Shown here: in pieces, positions 1 through 11,194 of the stretch
Position numbering within the stretch: position 1 is the stretch's first letter
How the letters are laid out: the number at the start of each line of letters is the position of its first letter
Assembly (NCBI RefSeq): GCF_000151665.1
Contig: NW_013171815.1
Coordinates: 261,153-325,152 of the forward strand
Source of the DNA: Blastocystis hominis
Lineage: Eukaryota; Sar; Bigyra; Opalinata; Blastocystidae
Length of the DNA stretch: 64,000 nucleotides
Direction of reading: 5' to 3'
Program-made: the position numbers and the translations under genes
Notes under the pieces: generated by a model
Databases searched by the model: none
What the model saw: only the letters and a program-made list of their open reading frames with translations
What the model was told of the DNA's origin: nothing

Positions 1-1706
1 CGATGTCCCTTGATCTGCGCCACGTCGTTCGCTCCGCCCACCGAGAACTGGCAGTACTCGCGGCCCAGCGCGCGCGCGATGCTCTTCGCGATGGACGTCT
101 TCCCGGTTCCCGGCGGCCCCACGAAGCAGAGCACCTTCCCCGCGATGTGTCCCTGCAGCTTCCCCACGGCGATGAACTCGAGAATGCGGTCCTTCACGTC
201 CTTGAGCCCGTAGTGGTCGTCGTTGAGCACCTGCTGCGCGTACTGGATGTTCATCTGGTCCTCGCTGTGCTGCGTCCACGGCAGATTGATCACCCAGTTG
301 ATGTAGTTCTGCGTCGTGTCGAACTCCGCGTGCTGGATGTCGATGAACGACAGGCGCTGCACTTCCTCCTCCACCGCCTATTCTCGACCCGTTTCTCCAT
401 CTCTACTGCGATTGCCGCGGGGGAGACGTGGTCTTTGCGCATCTGCTCGAGCTTCGCGTTGACCATGTTGAGATAGTTCTGCTTGGGGTCCTTGTCGCCG
501 CCCATCTCCTTCTGGATCGCCTTCAGCTGCTCGTGGAGGAAGTATTTCCGCTCGTTCTCCTTCGTCGCCTTCTCGATCCGCGCCTTCAAGTCCTTCTGCA
601 GCTGCATCAACTGCAGCTCCGCGTTGAACACTTTCACGCTCAGATCCAAACGCTCGCTCATCGAGCTCGCTTCCAGCAGCTATCCCTCAGACACCGCGCC
701 CGGTCTCACCTTTTGGAGGTCTTCGCGCTTCGCGAAGGGCATGTACCCCGCCAAATTCGCGAGATAGAGCGGATCACGCGAGCCGCTGTATTCCTTCTCG
801 AAGGACGCGAAGAGCTGCTTGTAGAGCGGATTCTGCGCCATGAGCAGATCCACGTAGCTGAGAAGCTCGTTCGAATACGCCTTCATCGTGATCTCATCGA
901 GGTTCTCGCTGAGATAGGGCAGCTTGGAGGCTTTTACGATCATTGGAGGACCCTTCTCCACCATGCTGTCAATTCGAATACGCGCCAGACCGCTCACAAT
1001 GAGACTGGCACTGTTGCCGGTCATGCGGAGGTCGCGGAATTCGGCGCAGCTAAAAGTAAAATGATAGGAAACTAGAGTCGTACGTTCCGATCGGGTAGAT
1101 TTCGCTGAGATCATTCACGACGCTGGTTGTGTACTTTGGGGGATTCTTCTGGAGAAACAGACCGATAATGTTGTCTTTAGGCTGGATTTCCTTCAACTTT
1201 TGAATAGTTAGGCGATCCGTCACCGTAAACTTCTGGATCACGCCAGGAAGAAGAGGAACTGAAGGCAGGGGGAGTGCTGGTAGGACCAAGGAATCGTTCA
1301 CCTCGTAATGAAGATGGAAAAAGTCCTTTATGTTAAAATCATAACCCATATCGTTTCCGCCTCCACCTCCTACAATAACCGGAGCTTCCGCGAAGCCCAT
1401 CTTTCCAAATTCATTATTTTCAATATCCGAATTGAAAACGAGAGACTTTTCTACAATGTTCCTCCTATAAGGTCTTCTAGCGCTAGTTTGGAACGTTGGT
1501 TTTTCCACCTTGCTCACTTTATCAGGCTCTTCCTTTTCTTCCTTCTTTTTCTCTTCCTTTTTCGGCTTGTCGTCATCTCTTGAGCCTCTTCTCCACCAGT
1601 AGCTACGCCTTTGTACCATCGGTGTGCAAAGACCAGTTATAACCGGCCTCTGCGCCAACAAGGCAAAGCTACTTCGTGAGAACTGTATGGAACGAAGTAG
1701 CGACAT
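1..1706 (-). CDS. LON: Mitochondrial-type Lon protease, 5' part (gene runs off the window start)
   Basis: ATP-dependent serine protease of the organelle matrix that degrades damaged proteins. The start at 1706 opens a basic, Ser/Arg-rich leader (MSLLRSIQFSR...) typical of organelle import, followed by a Lys/Glu-rich stretch. The Lon substrate-binding domain, the coiled region with HEQLKAIQKEMGGD and the AAA+ Walker A loop GPPGTGKTS follow, and the reading is still open at base 1. The AAA+ remainder and the Ser-Lys protease domain lie outside. Three introns restore the frame: 1050-1083 (34 nt), 680-709 (30 nt) and 378-406 (29 nt), all GT...TAG on the minus strand. The identity is seen directly in the motifs. 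MRO location is inferred from the leader. The upstream neighbour is a DnaJ gene on the same strand about 100 bp away. Confidence 0.95.
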
Positions 1707-1808
1707 CCTACAAAAGAAAAATGAATTAAACAGTATAATTGGAATTCCAGAAATCGTCTGTTTCGCATCAAACATTTCGTATCGATCCAAGAAATTGAAA
1801 ACTCCGGA

Positions 1809-3742
1809 TTAATCATCAAGAAACGTCAGATTGCGAATGATTGCTTTGTGTTCATTCGACATCATCTTTGGAAACCGGATTCGAAATCGAAACACCAAGT
1901 CGCCAAACTCCCCCGCATTCTTTGAAATTGGCATTCCTAGACCCGGGTAGCGCTGCTCCGACTCCGGAGTGATGACCGCCGGGATCATCACATTAATCCT
2001 TCGTCCATCGAGATGCTCGTATTCAAATCGAAATCCGCACAGCGCCTCACGCAGCGAAATTTCGCGTGTGCACACCAGATCGTTCTCTTCTCTCACATAC
2101 ACCGCGTGCGGCTTCTCCTCCAAAACAAACACGATATCCGCGGGAATATGGCCGGGCGTTTCATCCCCCAATCTACCAATCATCCGCTCCCTCCACTCCG
2201 ACTGTCGAAACGTGACGCGGTTTCCCCGTTTCCACCCCGGCTTCACATCGAATTCGACGATTTTCTCGACGGGCGTTACATCGCCATTGGATGAAACGGT
2301 CTTGCGCCGAATCTTCATCTTCTTCCGCGTGCCGAAGTATCTACATCGAATTCTAATCGAAGGAACACAATTCCTCCAGGGAACAATAAAACGCACGCGT
2401 GATCGGCGCGTCGATGATTGGCTCTTCCCCTTTTTCCACACTCCCAGGAACCGCGGGAACCGCAGGAACCGCGGGGATCGTCCTCGCGGGGGGCGGGTCG
2501 TCCAAAAAGGAGAAACCCTCGGCGTCGCTAGAATGGAGGAAGAACCGCGGGGATACCTCATGGAGGCGGCCTGGCGGAAGTCGCAGGTGCCAAAAAAACG
2601 CCTGAAAATGTCGAAGGGATCGGGCTGCGTGAACATGTGATGGCGGCGGTTCCGCGGGGAAAATTGAGTGGAAACTGGAGGTCGGGGAGCGCGGGGCGGC
2701 GTGGAAGGCGAAGAGAACATCGAAGAATTCGGTGGAATGTTCGAAGAATTCGGTGGAATGTTCGAAGAATTCGATGGAATGTTCGAAGAATTCGATGGAA
2801 TGTTCGAAGAATTCGATGGAATGTTCGAAGAATTCGGTGGAACAGGGGACGGGTTCGACGGGTTCGACGGTTTCCCCGGTTTCCCCGGATTCGGAGAACC
2901 GCGGAACCCCGCGGAACTGGAGGAATTCGAATAGAACATGGAGGGAGTTTCGTCCAGCGAAGCGCCGAAAGGAACCGAATTCGGGCGTTTCGGCGGCTCG
3001 GGCGGGGAATTTTGGCGGGAATCGTAGTCGTCCTTTTGGGTGAAACTCCCGCTGTGGTGATTGGTTGAAAAATAGAAGGGAGCGCCGGTGGTTCGATCAC
3101 ACGAAAAATAGGGAGTATTTCGGGAATAGGGAGGGGGTGGTGGAGTTTCGAAAGAAGGTTCGGCGGAACGGCTCCAAAAATCGGATTGGTAGGATTGGGA
3201 GTTTCGGCGAGGAGGGGAGGAAGTTTCGCGGGGAGGAGGAGGAGGAGGAGGAGGAGGAGGAGGAGGAGAATTCGAAGGAGAAGGAGTGGAAGTTGGACGT
3301 GGAGGAGGCTTAGGAGCTGAGTTTGGAGGAGGCTTGGGAGCTGAGCTTGGAGGAGGAGGAGGAGATGATGATGATGATGCGTAGGGGGGTTCGTTTTCAG
3401 AAGAGTAATCGTAATAGCCATCAAAATAATCGTCATCTTGAGGAGGCACATCGCCATATAAGCCCTCCTCTCCATATTTATCATAAATGTCGCGTCTTCT
3501 TGGATCGCTCAAAACCTATGCATTATATATGCACATAGCATATACATCATAGGCTACATTAATCTCTTTAAACATAAACTCGGCTTCCGTCTTATTATTT
3601 ACATTTTTATCTGGATGCCACTTTAAAGCAAGTCTACGATATCTAAATCTAACACGAACTTTCCAAATGAGCACGCTCTTTTTAATTCCTCTGCAGTTGC
3701 ATTAACAGACACTCCTAACGTTTCATAATAACTTCTCGTCAT
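1809..3742 (-). CDS. DnaJ (Hsp40) type II co-chaperone with a long Pro/Ser/Asn-rich linker
   Basis: Co-chaperone that stimulates Hsp70. The J domain begins at the ATG at 3742 ([11 protein letters not shown]) and carries the HPD motif in LKWHPDKN. It is split by introns 3643-3674 (32 nt) and 3516-3545 (30 nt). The usual Gly/Phe region is replaced by runs of Pro and Ser and by six tandem seven-residue repeats (NIPSNSS). After introns 2528-2556 and 2341-2368 comes the DNAJB-type C-terminal domain: [37 protein letters not shown] and LDGR. A further in-frame 30-nt intron (2173-2202) has no stop and is inferred because removing it gives VTFRQLGDETPG, the family pattern. There is no zinc-finger (type I) domain and no signal peptide, so a cytosolic or nuclear site is likely. 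Confidence 0.9.
2724..2852. repeat. 21-bp tandem repeat, about six copies, coding
   Basis: A 21-bp unit (gaagaattcggtggaatgttc and close variants) is repeated about six times without breaking frame. On the minus strand it encodes the seven-residue NIPSNSS repeat in the DnaJ linker. Copy number is likely to vary between strains. Confidence 0.9.
3233..3275. repeat. GGA trinucleotide tract (polyproline on the minus strand)
   Basis: An almost pure (gga)n run that encodes twelve consecutive prolines in the DnaJ linker on the minus strand. It is a slippage-prone microsatellite that keeps the reading frame. Confidence 0.9.
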
Positions 3743-3842
3743 ATCAAACGTTAGCAAACGGAAGAAACGGCAGGATTCTTTGAAGCCGTAAGAAAAGCAA
3801 AACGGCAAATTGGATGATTCAAAAAACAAGCCAAAAATCAAG

Positions 3843-4671
3843 TTATACAGATCGAATCGTCGGATCACGGTCCTTTTTAGAGTCCTTCTTCTTCTTCTTC
3901 TCGGGTCTCACGTAGTACGGACTCGACTCGTGGATTTGGAAACCGAAGATGGTAGGCTGGTACTTCTGCGAGGGCGACGAGAGGAAGTTTGGATACTGCA
4001 GCAAGAACATATGCGGGAACGTGGTTCCAAAGAACGCTCCATCGATATCTAGGACGTCACGGCGATTTGATGGCAAGGTACCGGCAAACAGAGAAGGCGG
4101 ATTGTATACTTCCTTGCAGCACGGGCAGAACAACTTCACACTGTCCACGTTTGGCTTGTCGCTCAGCCCCACAGGGAGGAGATTTTGGTTGTTACAGTAA
4201 ACGCGGGAGCAGCATCCGAAATGGCAGTTGACGTACTTCTCCATCTAAAAATCAAAAATGGGTGTTAAACGGACCATCTCTTCCAGACCATCAAGAGTCA
4301 AGATATAACGAGCATGGATGAGTCCGTAGAGGAAGATAGCGGCTTCCTCAATCTCATTGGCGTTCACCTCCTCCTCTTTGATGAAATCGGGACAAAAGCA
4401 CATACCGCTGCTCGAGTCGGAGCTGCTCATATCAGAGTCCAAAATGCGATTGAGAGCCTGCTTGTAGTGGGGGCACTCGTTGTCCAACCCGTAAAGGTTG
4501 AAAGAGTCGCGAATCCACTCTTCGTCGACTTCGCACATGTAGCAATTCTCATCTTTATTACAGAAATGACTAATCCACGACAACTCTCTGTGCATGAACA
4601 AAAGAGGTTCTTGCTTACTCCGAGTCGACGTCGGAATACGAGTAAGAAGAGTAACTAGAAATCGAATGCAT
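3843..4671 (-). CDS. CK2B: Casein kinase II regulatory (beta) subunit
   Basis: Regulatory dimer of protein kinase CK2. Joining three exons gives an N-terminus MHSISSY... that runs into EELSWISHFC, then the acidic loop region, CEVDEEWI, PHYKQAL, the signature YGLIHARYILT and a zinc-binding module with VYC...CPCCKEVY (four cysteines), GAFFGTTFPHMFLL and a lysine-rich tail. The introns are 4588-4618 (31 nt, GTAAGC...CACAG) and 4245-4274 (30 nt). Length and domain order match the eukaryotic family. The stop TAA lies about 100 bp from the start of the DnaJ gene, which is on the same strand. Confidence 0.95.
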
Positions 4672-4743
4672 CTCGACTCCGATAACCTGTAGAATGATTT
4701 TCTGATGTGTGTTTTTCCAACAAAGCACTTCTCCATTCAAAAA

Positions 4744-7700
4744 CTAAATCTTTGACAACAACGTCGCATAGTTCTCGTTCATCTCCTGTGTGTATGTCTA
4801 CCGCTCACCTTCTCCCTTCGCTGCTACGCTCAAAAAATCTCCGCAAAACCCGTTCAATTGCATCGACAGCGACATGAACCGCTCCGCCTCTTGCAGCTGA
4901 TTCAGCCGCTGGTAGTACACTCCGCAGTTCCAGATGCGTGCTGCGACGTAGCTGAACTCCTCTTGCAGCCTCCCTGTGATGCAAGATCATCTGTGCTACA
5001 TGTCCGTGAGAGCGGGCTCTGCGTGCATCTTCGCGATCTGCAGCAGCTGCTCGGCCCAGTGGAACTCTTCGCGTCTGGACTCGCTGACCTCGATGAGAGC
5101 GTGGATGATTTCGAGCACGCTGTCGAGCGTGTACGTCGGCTGCTGCATGAGCATCTGCAGAGCTCTGCGCAGACACTCCTTCTTGGGCTCGGGGAGCGCG
5201 CAACGCTGCTGCTGGAGGAGATAGAAGAGCTCGAGGTAGAGCGAGAAGGGCTCGTTGCGCTGCAGGATCGCCTGCACGAAGCTCTGCAGCGCCGCCGCGT
5301 CGCCGTGCGCCAGGCAGGCCAGCTCCAGCTTCAGCAGCGTGGCCTCGCTGGGGTCGGCGGGGTCGGCGGGGTCGGCGGGGTCGGCGAGGGCGCGCAGCTG
5401 GGCGCGCAGCTGCTTGCAGCGCTGGAGCATTTGCAGGCAGAGAGAGAGGTCCACGCGCGACGCCGAGGCGCGGTCGGTCGCGGGGGACGCGCTGGCGCCA
5501 CGGCGAGGAACGCACGGAACGGACGGCGTGGAGGAGGCCTCCACCTCCATCCCTGGCGTTGGTTGGACTGACTGACCTGGCTGGACTGACTGGACTGACT
5601 GACCTGGCTGACCTGACTGACCTGGCTGACCTGGCTGACCTGGCTGCGTTGTCTGCGTTGTCTGGACGGATTGGAGCGCTGGCTGAGCTGGCGGGACTGG
5701 CGGATCATCGGTGAGGGTCTGGAGGAAGGTGGAGACCATCAGCATCAGGGCTTGGCAGAGCTGGCGCAGCGTGGAGGGTGTGGGGTCCAGATGGGATGCG
5801 AACTCGTAGACGCAGCGCCAGTAGAAGCAGGCCTGGGATGCAGGGGACGGACAACGCTCACCTGCGGGTTCTGCTGCACGCTGGAGAGAAAGATCCCCAG
5901 ATTCCAGCTGAGGCTCGCGAACCACGCGATCTCCTCGCTGGACGCGAACAGACGCGAGCGAATCAGCGAGTCCGCGTTCTCTTGGCTCGACTGCGCGGCC
6001 TACGCGTGAGCCGAGCCGTCAAAGCGCGCTTTCATCGCCTGCAGCAAGCAGAGAAAGCAGTCCTGCACGCGCTCTGCGTGGTCGTCGTCCAGATAGGAAG
6101 GCAGATTGGCGAGGTCCATCGTGAGCTGGATGCGAGTGCGCAGCACGGTGGCGAGGTGAAGCTCCGATGAGTCGTGCAGCCAGTCGAACTGATGAATCAC
6201 GGCGTCCAACATGGAGCAGGCTATGAAAGAATGGGAGGGCGGGCGATTCCTACCCACCGAAGGACGATTGCATTGCATCGCCTCATCGGCAGCGAGCAGC
6301 CGAAGCGTGTGGGGATAGCTGGTAGAGAAGAGCTCGCTTTTGCTGCAGATGGTCTAGATAGAACAGAAAGACGAACGCAGAGGTACTTCATCGGAGACGG
6401 AAGGCGTGTTGAGAAGGATTCGGTAGTGCAGAAAGAGCGCCTAGAAGAAGAAGAGAGAATGGACGGAAGAGCACTTTTTCGGTGGGTTGGATCGCGATGG
6501 CTTCTTGAACATGGTGCAGCGCGGATTGCTAGGCGTGAATTCGCTCGCTGGGATGGACGAAGTCGTGGAGTTTGAGCTGGCAGTACGCCCAGAGAGTGAG
6601 CAGCTCGCATCGCGTGGAGTCGGGGAATTCGAGCTGCAGCGATCGCTTGCACCACTACGCTGAAGGATGGAGACAGAAGCAACCACTGCGCAGAAACTAA
6701 AGTTGTCCTCGCTGTAGTAGTCCGAACAGAGCTGCGTGAGGGCGGACTGCAGCTTGTGGAGCCAGTCGTAAGGGATGGGGTTGGCTCCATTCATGTGTTC
6801 CTCGACGCAGGGAGTGAAGTACTCCATCGCCTGATCGATCTTGGTGGGGAAGGCGAGGAGCGAGCAGACGAGCAGACAGCGAATGCTCGCCGTCCACTCG
6901 GGGTGATGCTCGATCGTGTCCAACGCGCTGAGGGCTGAGGGGAGAGAGGGGAGAAGGATACCATTGCTTGCAAGCGGGACTGAGAGAGGTGGAATCGCAG
7001 AGGGCAGTGAGAGCGTCCAGAACGATGCTCATCTGCGAGGAATCGGCCAGAGAATTGATTTGGCTGTAGCATTCGATTGCTTTTTCGATGTGGAGTTAAG
7101 ACTCAGATTTGTGATATTATATGATATGATATGATATGATGTGATGTGATGAAGATAAGATGGGATATGTTTTTTTGATCGACGTAGTAGAGCAAATAGA
7201 GATATTGAATGGGGACCGAATCGCGATGGACGCAGAGCTGCAGGTAGATGAGGCAGTTTTCGGATTCATGCAATTGGATGTATGCGTTTGCGAGGAGATA
7301 AATGATCTTCTCTCGAATAGGAGTGAAGTGATCGCTCGTCTCCTTCTCCAAAAAGCTCATCAGCATGGACGCCCATTCGCGGACGGCCTGCCATTTCTTG
7401 GCCTTGTGCAGTTCTCCGATGTAATTGTATCTGTCTTTGAAGGGTTGCAATACGCCCTACGTCTGGCTTGCAAAAGAAACCTTGAGATCGGGTAGATAGC
7501 GCAGACAATCGTCCTTTACACGAACGAGGATCTCGAAACAGACTTGCTCCTCTGCTTTCCGCTGCGAGAGCAGGATGTCGACCCATTCCATGAGTAAATC
7601 GTATTCGGCTTCTTTGAAATCGTAGAATTCTAGGTGGGAAAGAAGCAATGGCACTACTTCTCCCAGTGTCTGCATTCTGAATGATGGGAGCAATCTTATC

Positions 7701-8150
7701 GATCAGGGCAATGGCATTCTGGTAGCACTGGAAGGGAAGATCTCCCAAGGAGTAATCTTGCATGGAGCGAGCAGTATGCTGGTAGGCGCGAATGATATCG
7801 GGCGCGCTGGAAAGAAGGATCATGGGCAAATCTGCAGAGGAAGCAGCTTGGAAACAACTAATATGGAGAAGGATGCAGGCGCAAAATCGAATGCGAACGA
7901 TCGGTTCTGCGTCCCTTTTCTTCTTTAGCCACATTCTACACTCATTGTATAGCACAGAAGCGAGTTTGAGCAGTTCTTGTTGCTCGCTGAAGGGCTGTTC
8001 TTCTCGCTTCAATGCCTCTCTGCAATTTGTTTCGAAGCCTAGAAGTGACAGTGGTGTTTTGGTCTTACTCTCTTGCAGCTCGTCAGGTATTTGGGGTTCA
8101 CTGCGAATGATGTCTATGATCGTTCTTGTTTGTTCAATTAAGGTTTGCAT
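4744..8150 (-). CDS. Large TPR-like helical protein, possibly SPO22/ZIP4 (meiotic)
   Basis: About a dozen or more exons joined by 24-43 nt introns give a protein of roughly 900 residues made of helical repeats. TPR-like segments are visible (for example SALHHVQEAIAIQPTEKALF and RIWNCGVYYQRLNQLQEAE). The second resembles the WN...Y..A signature of the SPO22/ZIP4/TEX11 family of meiotic crossover scaffolds. That assignment is by eye and uncertain. A Gln/Pro/Gly stretch (PGQPGQPGQ) and a PADPADPADP repeat sit near the C-terminal third. The last intron (30 nt) leads to the C-terminus TYTQEMNENYATLLSKI and a stop at 4744. One intron (6000-6029) appears to start with GC. One join near 7094-7190 is unclear and contains ATGAT repeats. 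The start is the first ATG, MQTLIEQTR, at 8150. Confidence 0.55.
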
Positions 8151-8744
8151 AGGTTATGGTTACTACTAAGACACTAATTTATCGTGGATCGAGCATGCTG
8201 ACATTTCCCTCCTTGCACCATTTTTGGTTCATCCAATGATATCGAACAGCCCAAATAAGTTTATATGAGTCTACAGATCGATTACCCTGTGGAGTATTTT
8301 TCAGCAATCAAGAGAAAAAAAGAATTCCACCCGATGACCTAAAAACGAGAATTTTATGTTAGATTTCTTAAACAGCATTCTAAGCCTCCAACAAATAAAG
8401 ATATTCAATGATGAGCCAAAAATCTTTTTCGGATGAACAAATCGAATGTGCTTGTTTAGGAACTAGCAAACTTGGTAGGATTCATAAAAACCAATCCCAC
8501 GGAATGGAATTAGTTGTGGAAAAAAGCGAATCATTGCTGGTTCGGTTTGTCATGAACCCATGTCAGATTCATTCGTCCTTTAGTACCTATCTTTATACCA
8601 TTATTTTCGGTTCAGAAAACACATATTCGCAGCCATTCTGAATTAGGGACATTAGGGAGGTTTTTAAATAGGGTGTATTGATTTCATTGGATGAGTCAAT
8701 TTCGTTCCATTTCTTTATTGTCTTAGACTACCTGTCTAGGAAAT
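8151..8744. other. Divergent intergenic region, no convincing gene
   Basis: About 600 bp between two divergently transcribed genes. It is AT-richer than its flanks. A 77-codon plus-strand open frame (8408-8641) shows no family similarity that I recognise and no partner exons, so I do not call it a gene. The stretch presumably holds both promoters. I see no clear TATA box or repeat. Confidence 0.5.
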
Positions 8745-11041
8745 ATGATAAACCAGCAATATCAGGTAAATGCGAACGGTCAACAGCGGGAGTATTATCA
8801 AGTCGCTCAAGGTGTAGTACCTGGTAGCTCAGGTACCGGAAGCGGAGGACGAATAATTTGTAGATCTTCACGCTTTGCAAAGTCAAGTACCACAGCAGAT
8901 GGCCTACAAACAGGGAATAGAGGGTATTGATAATTTGTATCAAACCAACATATCAGTTATGCCCTATGTGTATAGTTCAGCCTATGCTGCACCAAGAATA
9001 CCTGCTCAGATAGGTACTCGATATCCGAACGGAATTATCCAGGATACTCAACCAAACGTTAAGCGGGTCGGCGTTATGAACAATCAAGTATTTGATCCCA
9101 AAGTCTATCCTAATTCTGAAATGCCCTACGATCCGAACTGTATTCCAAATCCCTATAATTCCTATTGTTTCTCAAATCAGCAACCTGCCTTTCAATATAC
9201 CAACATGCATCAACCCAAGCGTGATGCGGCGAACAATGGCCAATATCAGGTCGTTGATAATCAGTCAAAGAAGCAGCATGTTCAACAACCTTCTCCGGTT
9301 GTCTTCCTGCCTCAGATCAACTCCTTCCCCTATGGAGCTCCTCTCTATCAGAATCTGTCTGCAGTTTATCCGCCAGGCACGCGGCCGTACCCTTCCTACA
9401 TCCCTGGGAAGGCAGAAACAGGTAGGGAGTCTGTTTTCTCTTCTGATGGTAGTCTCCGATAGTTCGAACCTTGAGCAGGACGCTGCATGGATTCTCTGCA
9501 ACATGCGTCAAGCGAAGCGGAACACGCCCAATTCCTCCTCCTCCTATCCTTCTTTTATCGTTCCGTCCTCGATGGCTCATCTTCCTCAGTACACACAACC
9601 CCTCCAATTTACACAAGCACAGGCTCAGGCACAAGCGCAAGCTCAAGCACAAGCGCAGGCTCAGGCTCAGGCTCAGGCTCAAGCTCAGGCTCAGGCTCAA
9701 GCTCAGGCACAGGCTCAAGCTCAGGCACAAGCTCAGGCTCAGGCACAAGCACAAGCACAAGCACAAGCGCAAGCTCAGGCACAAGCTCAGGCTCAAGCAC
9801 AAGCCCAGGCGCAAGCGCAAGCGCAAGCGCAGGCTCAGGCTCAGGCACAGGCGCAAGCTCAGGCTCAGAGTCAGAGCCAGGGTCCGAGTCAGAGCCAGGC
9901 TTCGGTTCCTGTGCAAGCTTCAATGCAGCCATCCGTGCCGGCTCGTGCGTCTCTGCAGCCGTCCTCCCAGCCCGCTTCGCAACTGCCGTACCCTTCCCCG
10001 TACGCCTCCCAGGCGCACGTTCCTCCGCCATCTCCGTCCCATCCCCACTCCCAGCCCCCTCTCGCTTCGCCCTCCCAGCCGCACCCCTCGCAGCCGCAGG
10101 CCTCCAGCCAGTCCTCCGCGGCGCCGCACCCGCCGATCCCTCCTCTGTCGCTGGCCTCGCTGACCTCGGCGCCCTTCCCGATCCCCGCGGAGAGCTCCAC
10201 GCCGCTGCCCGGCTCGGGCGTGCGCTCCGCGACGTGCCCGCCGATCCCCACGCCGCCCAAGGTCATCTACCACCAGCAGAGCGGACACATGTGGATCGTC
10301 CCCACCGACCGCGAAGAGCGCCGCGAGGTCCCCGCGGATATCATCCCCTCCCTCGATCCCGCGCTCTACACGCACGGCGTCGCGGGGATCAAGCAGGCCG
10401 CCACCATGCCCCACCCCCTCCAGACACCCGCTCCCGCGGGGAACGGGGCTAAGGCTGCACAGCCCGCGGCGAATGGGCCCAATGTCCCAAATGGACCCAA
10501 TGGACCCAATGGACCCAATGTCCCTATTGTACCGAATGTCCCGAATGTCCCTATTGTATCGAATGGCCCCAGTGGAAACAGTGGAAACAGTGGAAACAAT
10601 GGAAGCAATGGAAACAATGGAAGCAATGTCCCTATTGTACCCAATGTCCCTATTGTACCTAATGTCCCTATTGTACCGAATGGCTCCAATGGCCCCAATG
10701 TGACCAACCCAATCAGTGGAAACAGTGGAAACAGTGGAAACAGTGGAAACAGTGGAAACAGTGGAAACCGTAGAACGGAGGGAGAGAAGGAACTCCCGAA
10801 GGAAACGCGCGCGGAGGGCGTTGAGAAGAGCAAAGATGGTGTGGAAACGACGGAGGAAAGCGCTGGAAAGGAGTCGGAAGGAGCGAAGGAGCAAGAAGCG
10901 ATTCATCCGATCGTGCCTACGAAGGTGACTGGAGAGGAAGAAGTGCCTCTCATTCGTGTTTTTGCGGCGAAGTCAGAAGAGCCAAAGCCGATTCTCGTGA
11001 AAGAAGACGTGGTTCAAGAGAGATTGGATGGCAGTTCTTAA
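8745..11041 (+). CDS. Low-complexity protein with a very long Gln-Ala repeat
   Basis: Unrecognised protein of about 740 residues in three exons; introns are 8833-8863 and 9422-9452 (31 nt each). The N-terminal quarter is Gln/Asn/Tyr/Pro-rich. Then comes an uninterrupted (Gln-Ala)n tract of more than 80 residues, a Pro/Ser/Ala/Gln-rich stretch, a short unique core ([16 protein letters not shown] and [14 protein letters not shown]), then repeats of NGPNGP, VPIVPN and NSGNSG, and an acidic Lys/Glu tail. There is no signal peptide or transmembrane segment. The composition resembles prion-like or scaffold proteins, but no function can be assigned. Start ATG is at 8745 and the stop TAA at 11041. 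Confidence 0.75.
9617..9868. repeat. CAGGCT/CAAGCA hexanucleotide array (coding)
   Basis: About 250 bp of near-perfect hexamer repeats, (ca[ag]gc[acgt])n. On the plus strand it encodes alternating Gln-Ala. The same bases stay open in other frames on both strands, which creates long spurious open frames that should be ignored. Confidence 0.95.
10480..10766. repeat. Degenerate 9-bp coding repeats (NGP, VPIVPN, NSGNSG)
   Basis: Blocks built on short units such as aatggaccc, aatgtccctattgta and agtggaaac are tandemly repeated in the 3' part of the Gln-Ala repeat gene. They keep the frame throughout. Confidence 0.85.
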
Positions 11042-11194
11042 CGAACATTGCGATGGTTATTTCGTTTCTTATTTCTTTTCTTTCCTTCATTTTGTATCTT
11101 TTTGGGAGTGTTTGTTGGATTTCACCTTCTTTTTTTTTACCACCAAAATCGGATTGCCGCCATTTTTTTAATAAGTTTATTGGGTTGGAGTTTT

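Noticed and set aside
1308-1583. Plus-strand frames opposite the Lon N-terminus
   Set aside because: No start context or exon partners; opposite a clearly coding Lon exon.
4858-5571. Long plus-strand frames rich in Arg/Leu/Glu
   Set aside because: Antisense to the spliced ZIP4-like gene, whose minus-strand exons join cleanly with 28-34 nt introns.
9317-10031. Several long open frames on both strands through the hexamer array (Leu-Ser, Pro-Glu and Arg-Leu repeats)
   Set aside because: All arise from the same hexamers read in other frames. Only the plus-strand Gln-Ala frame connects to flanking non-repeat exons.
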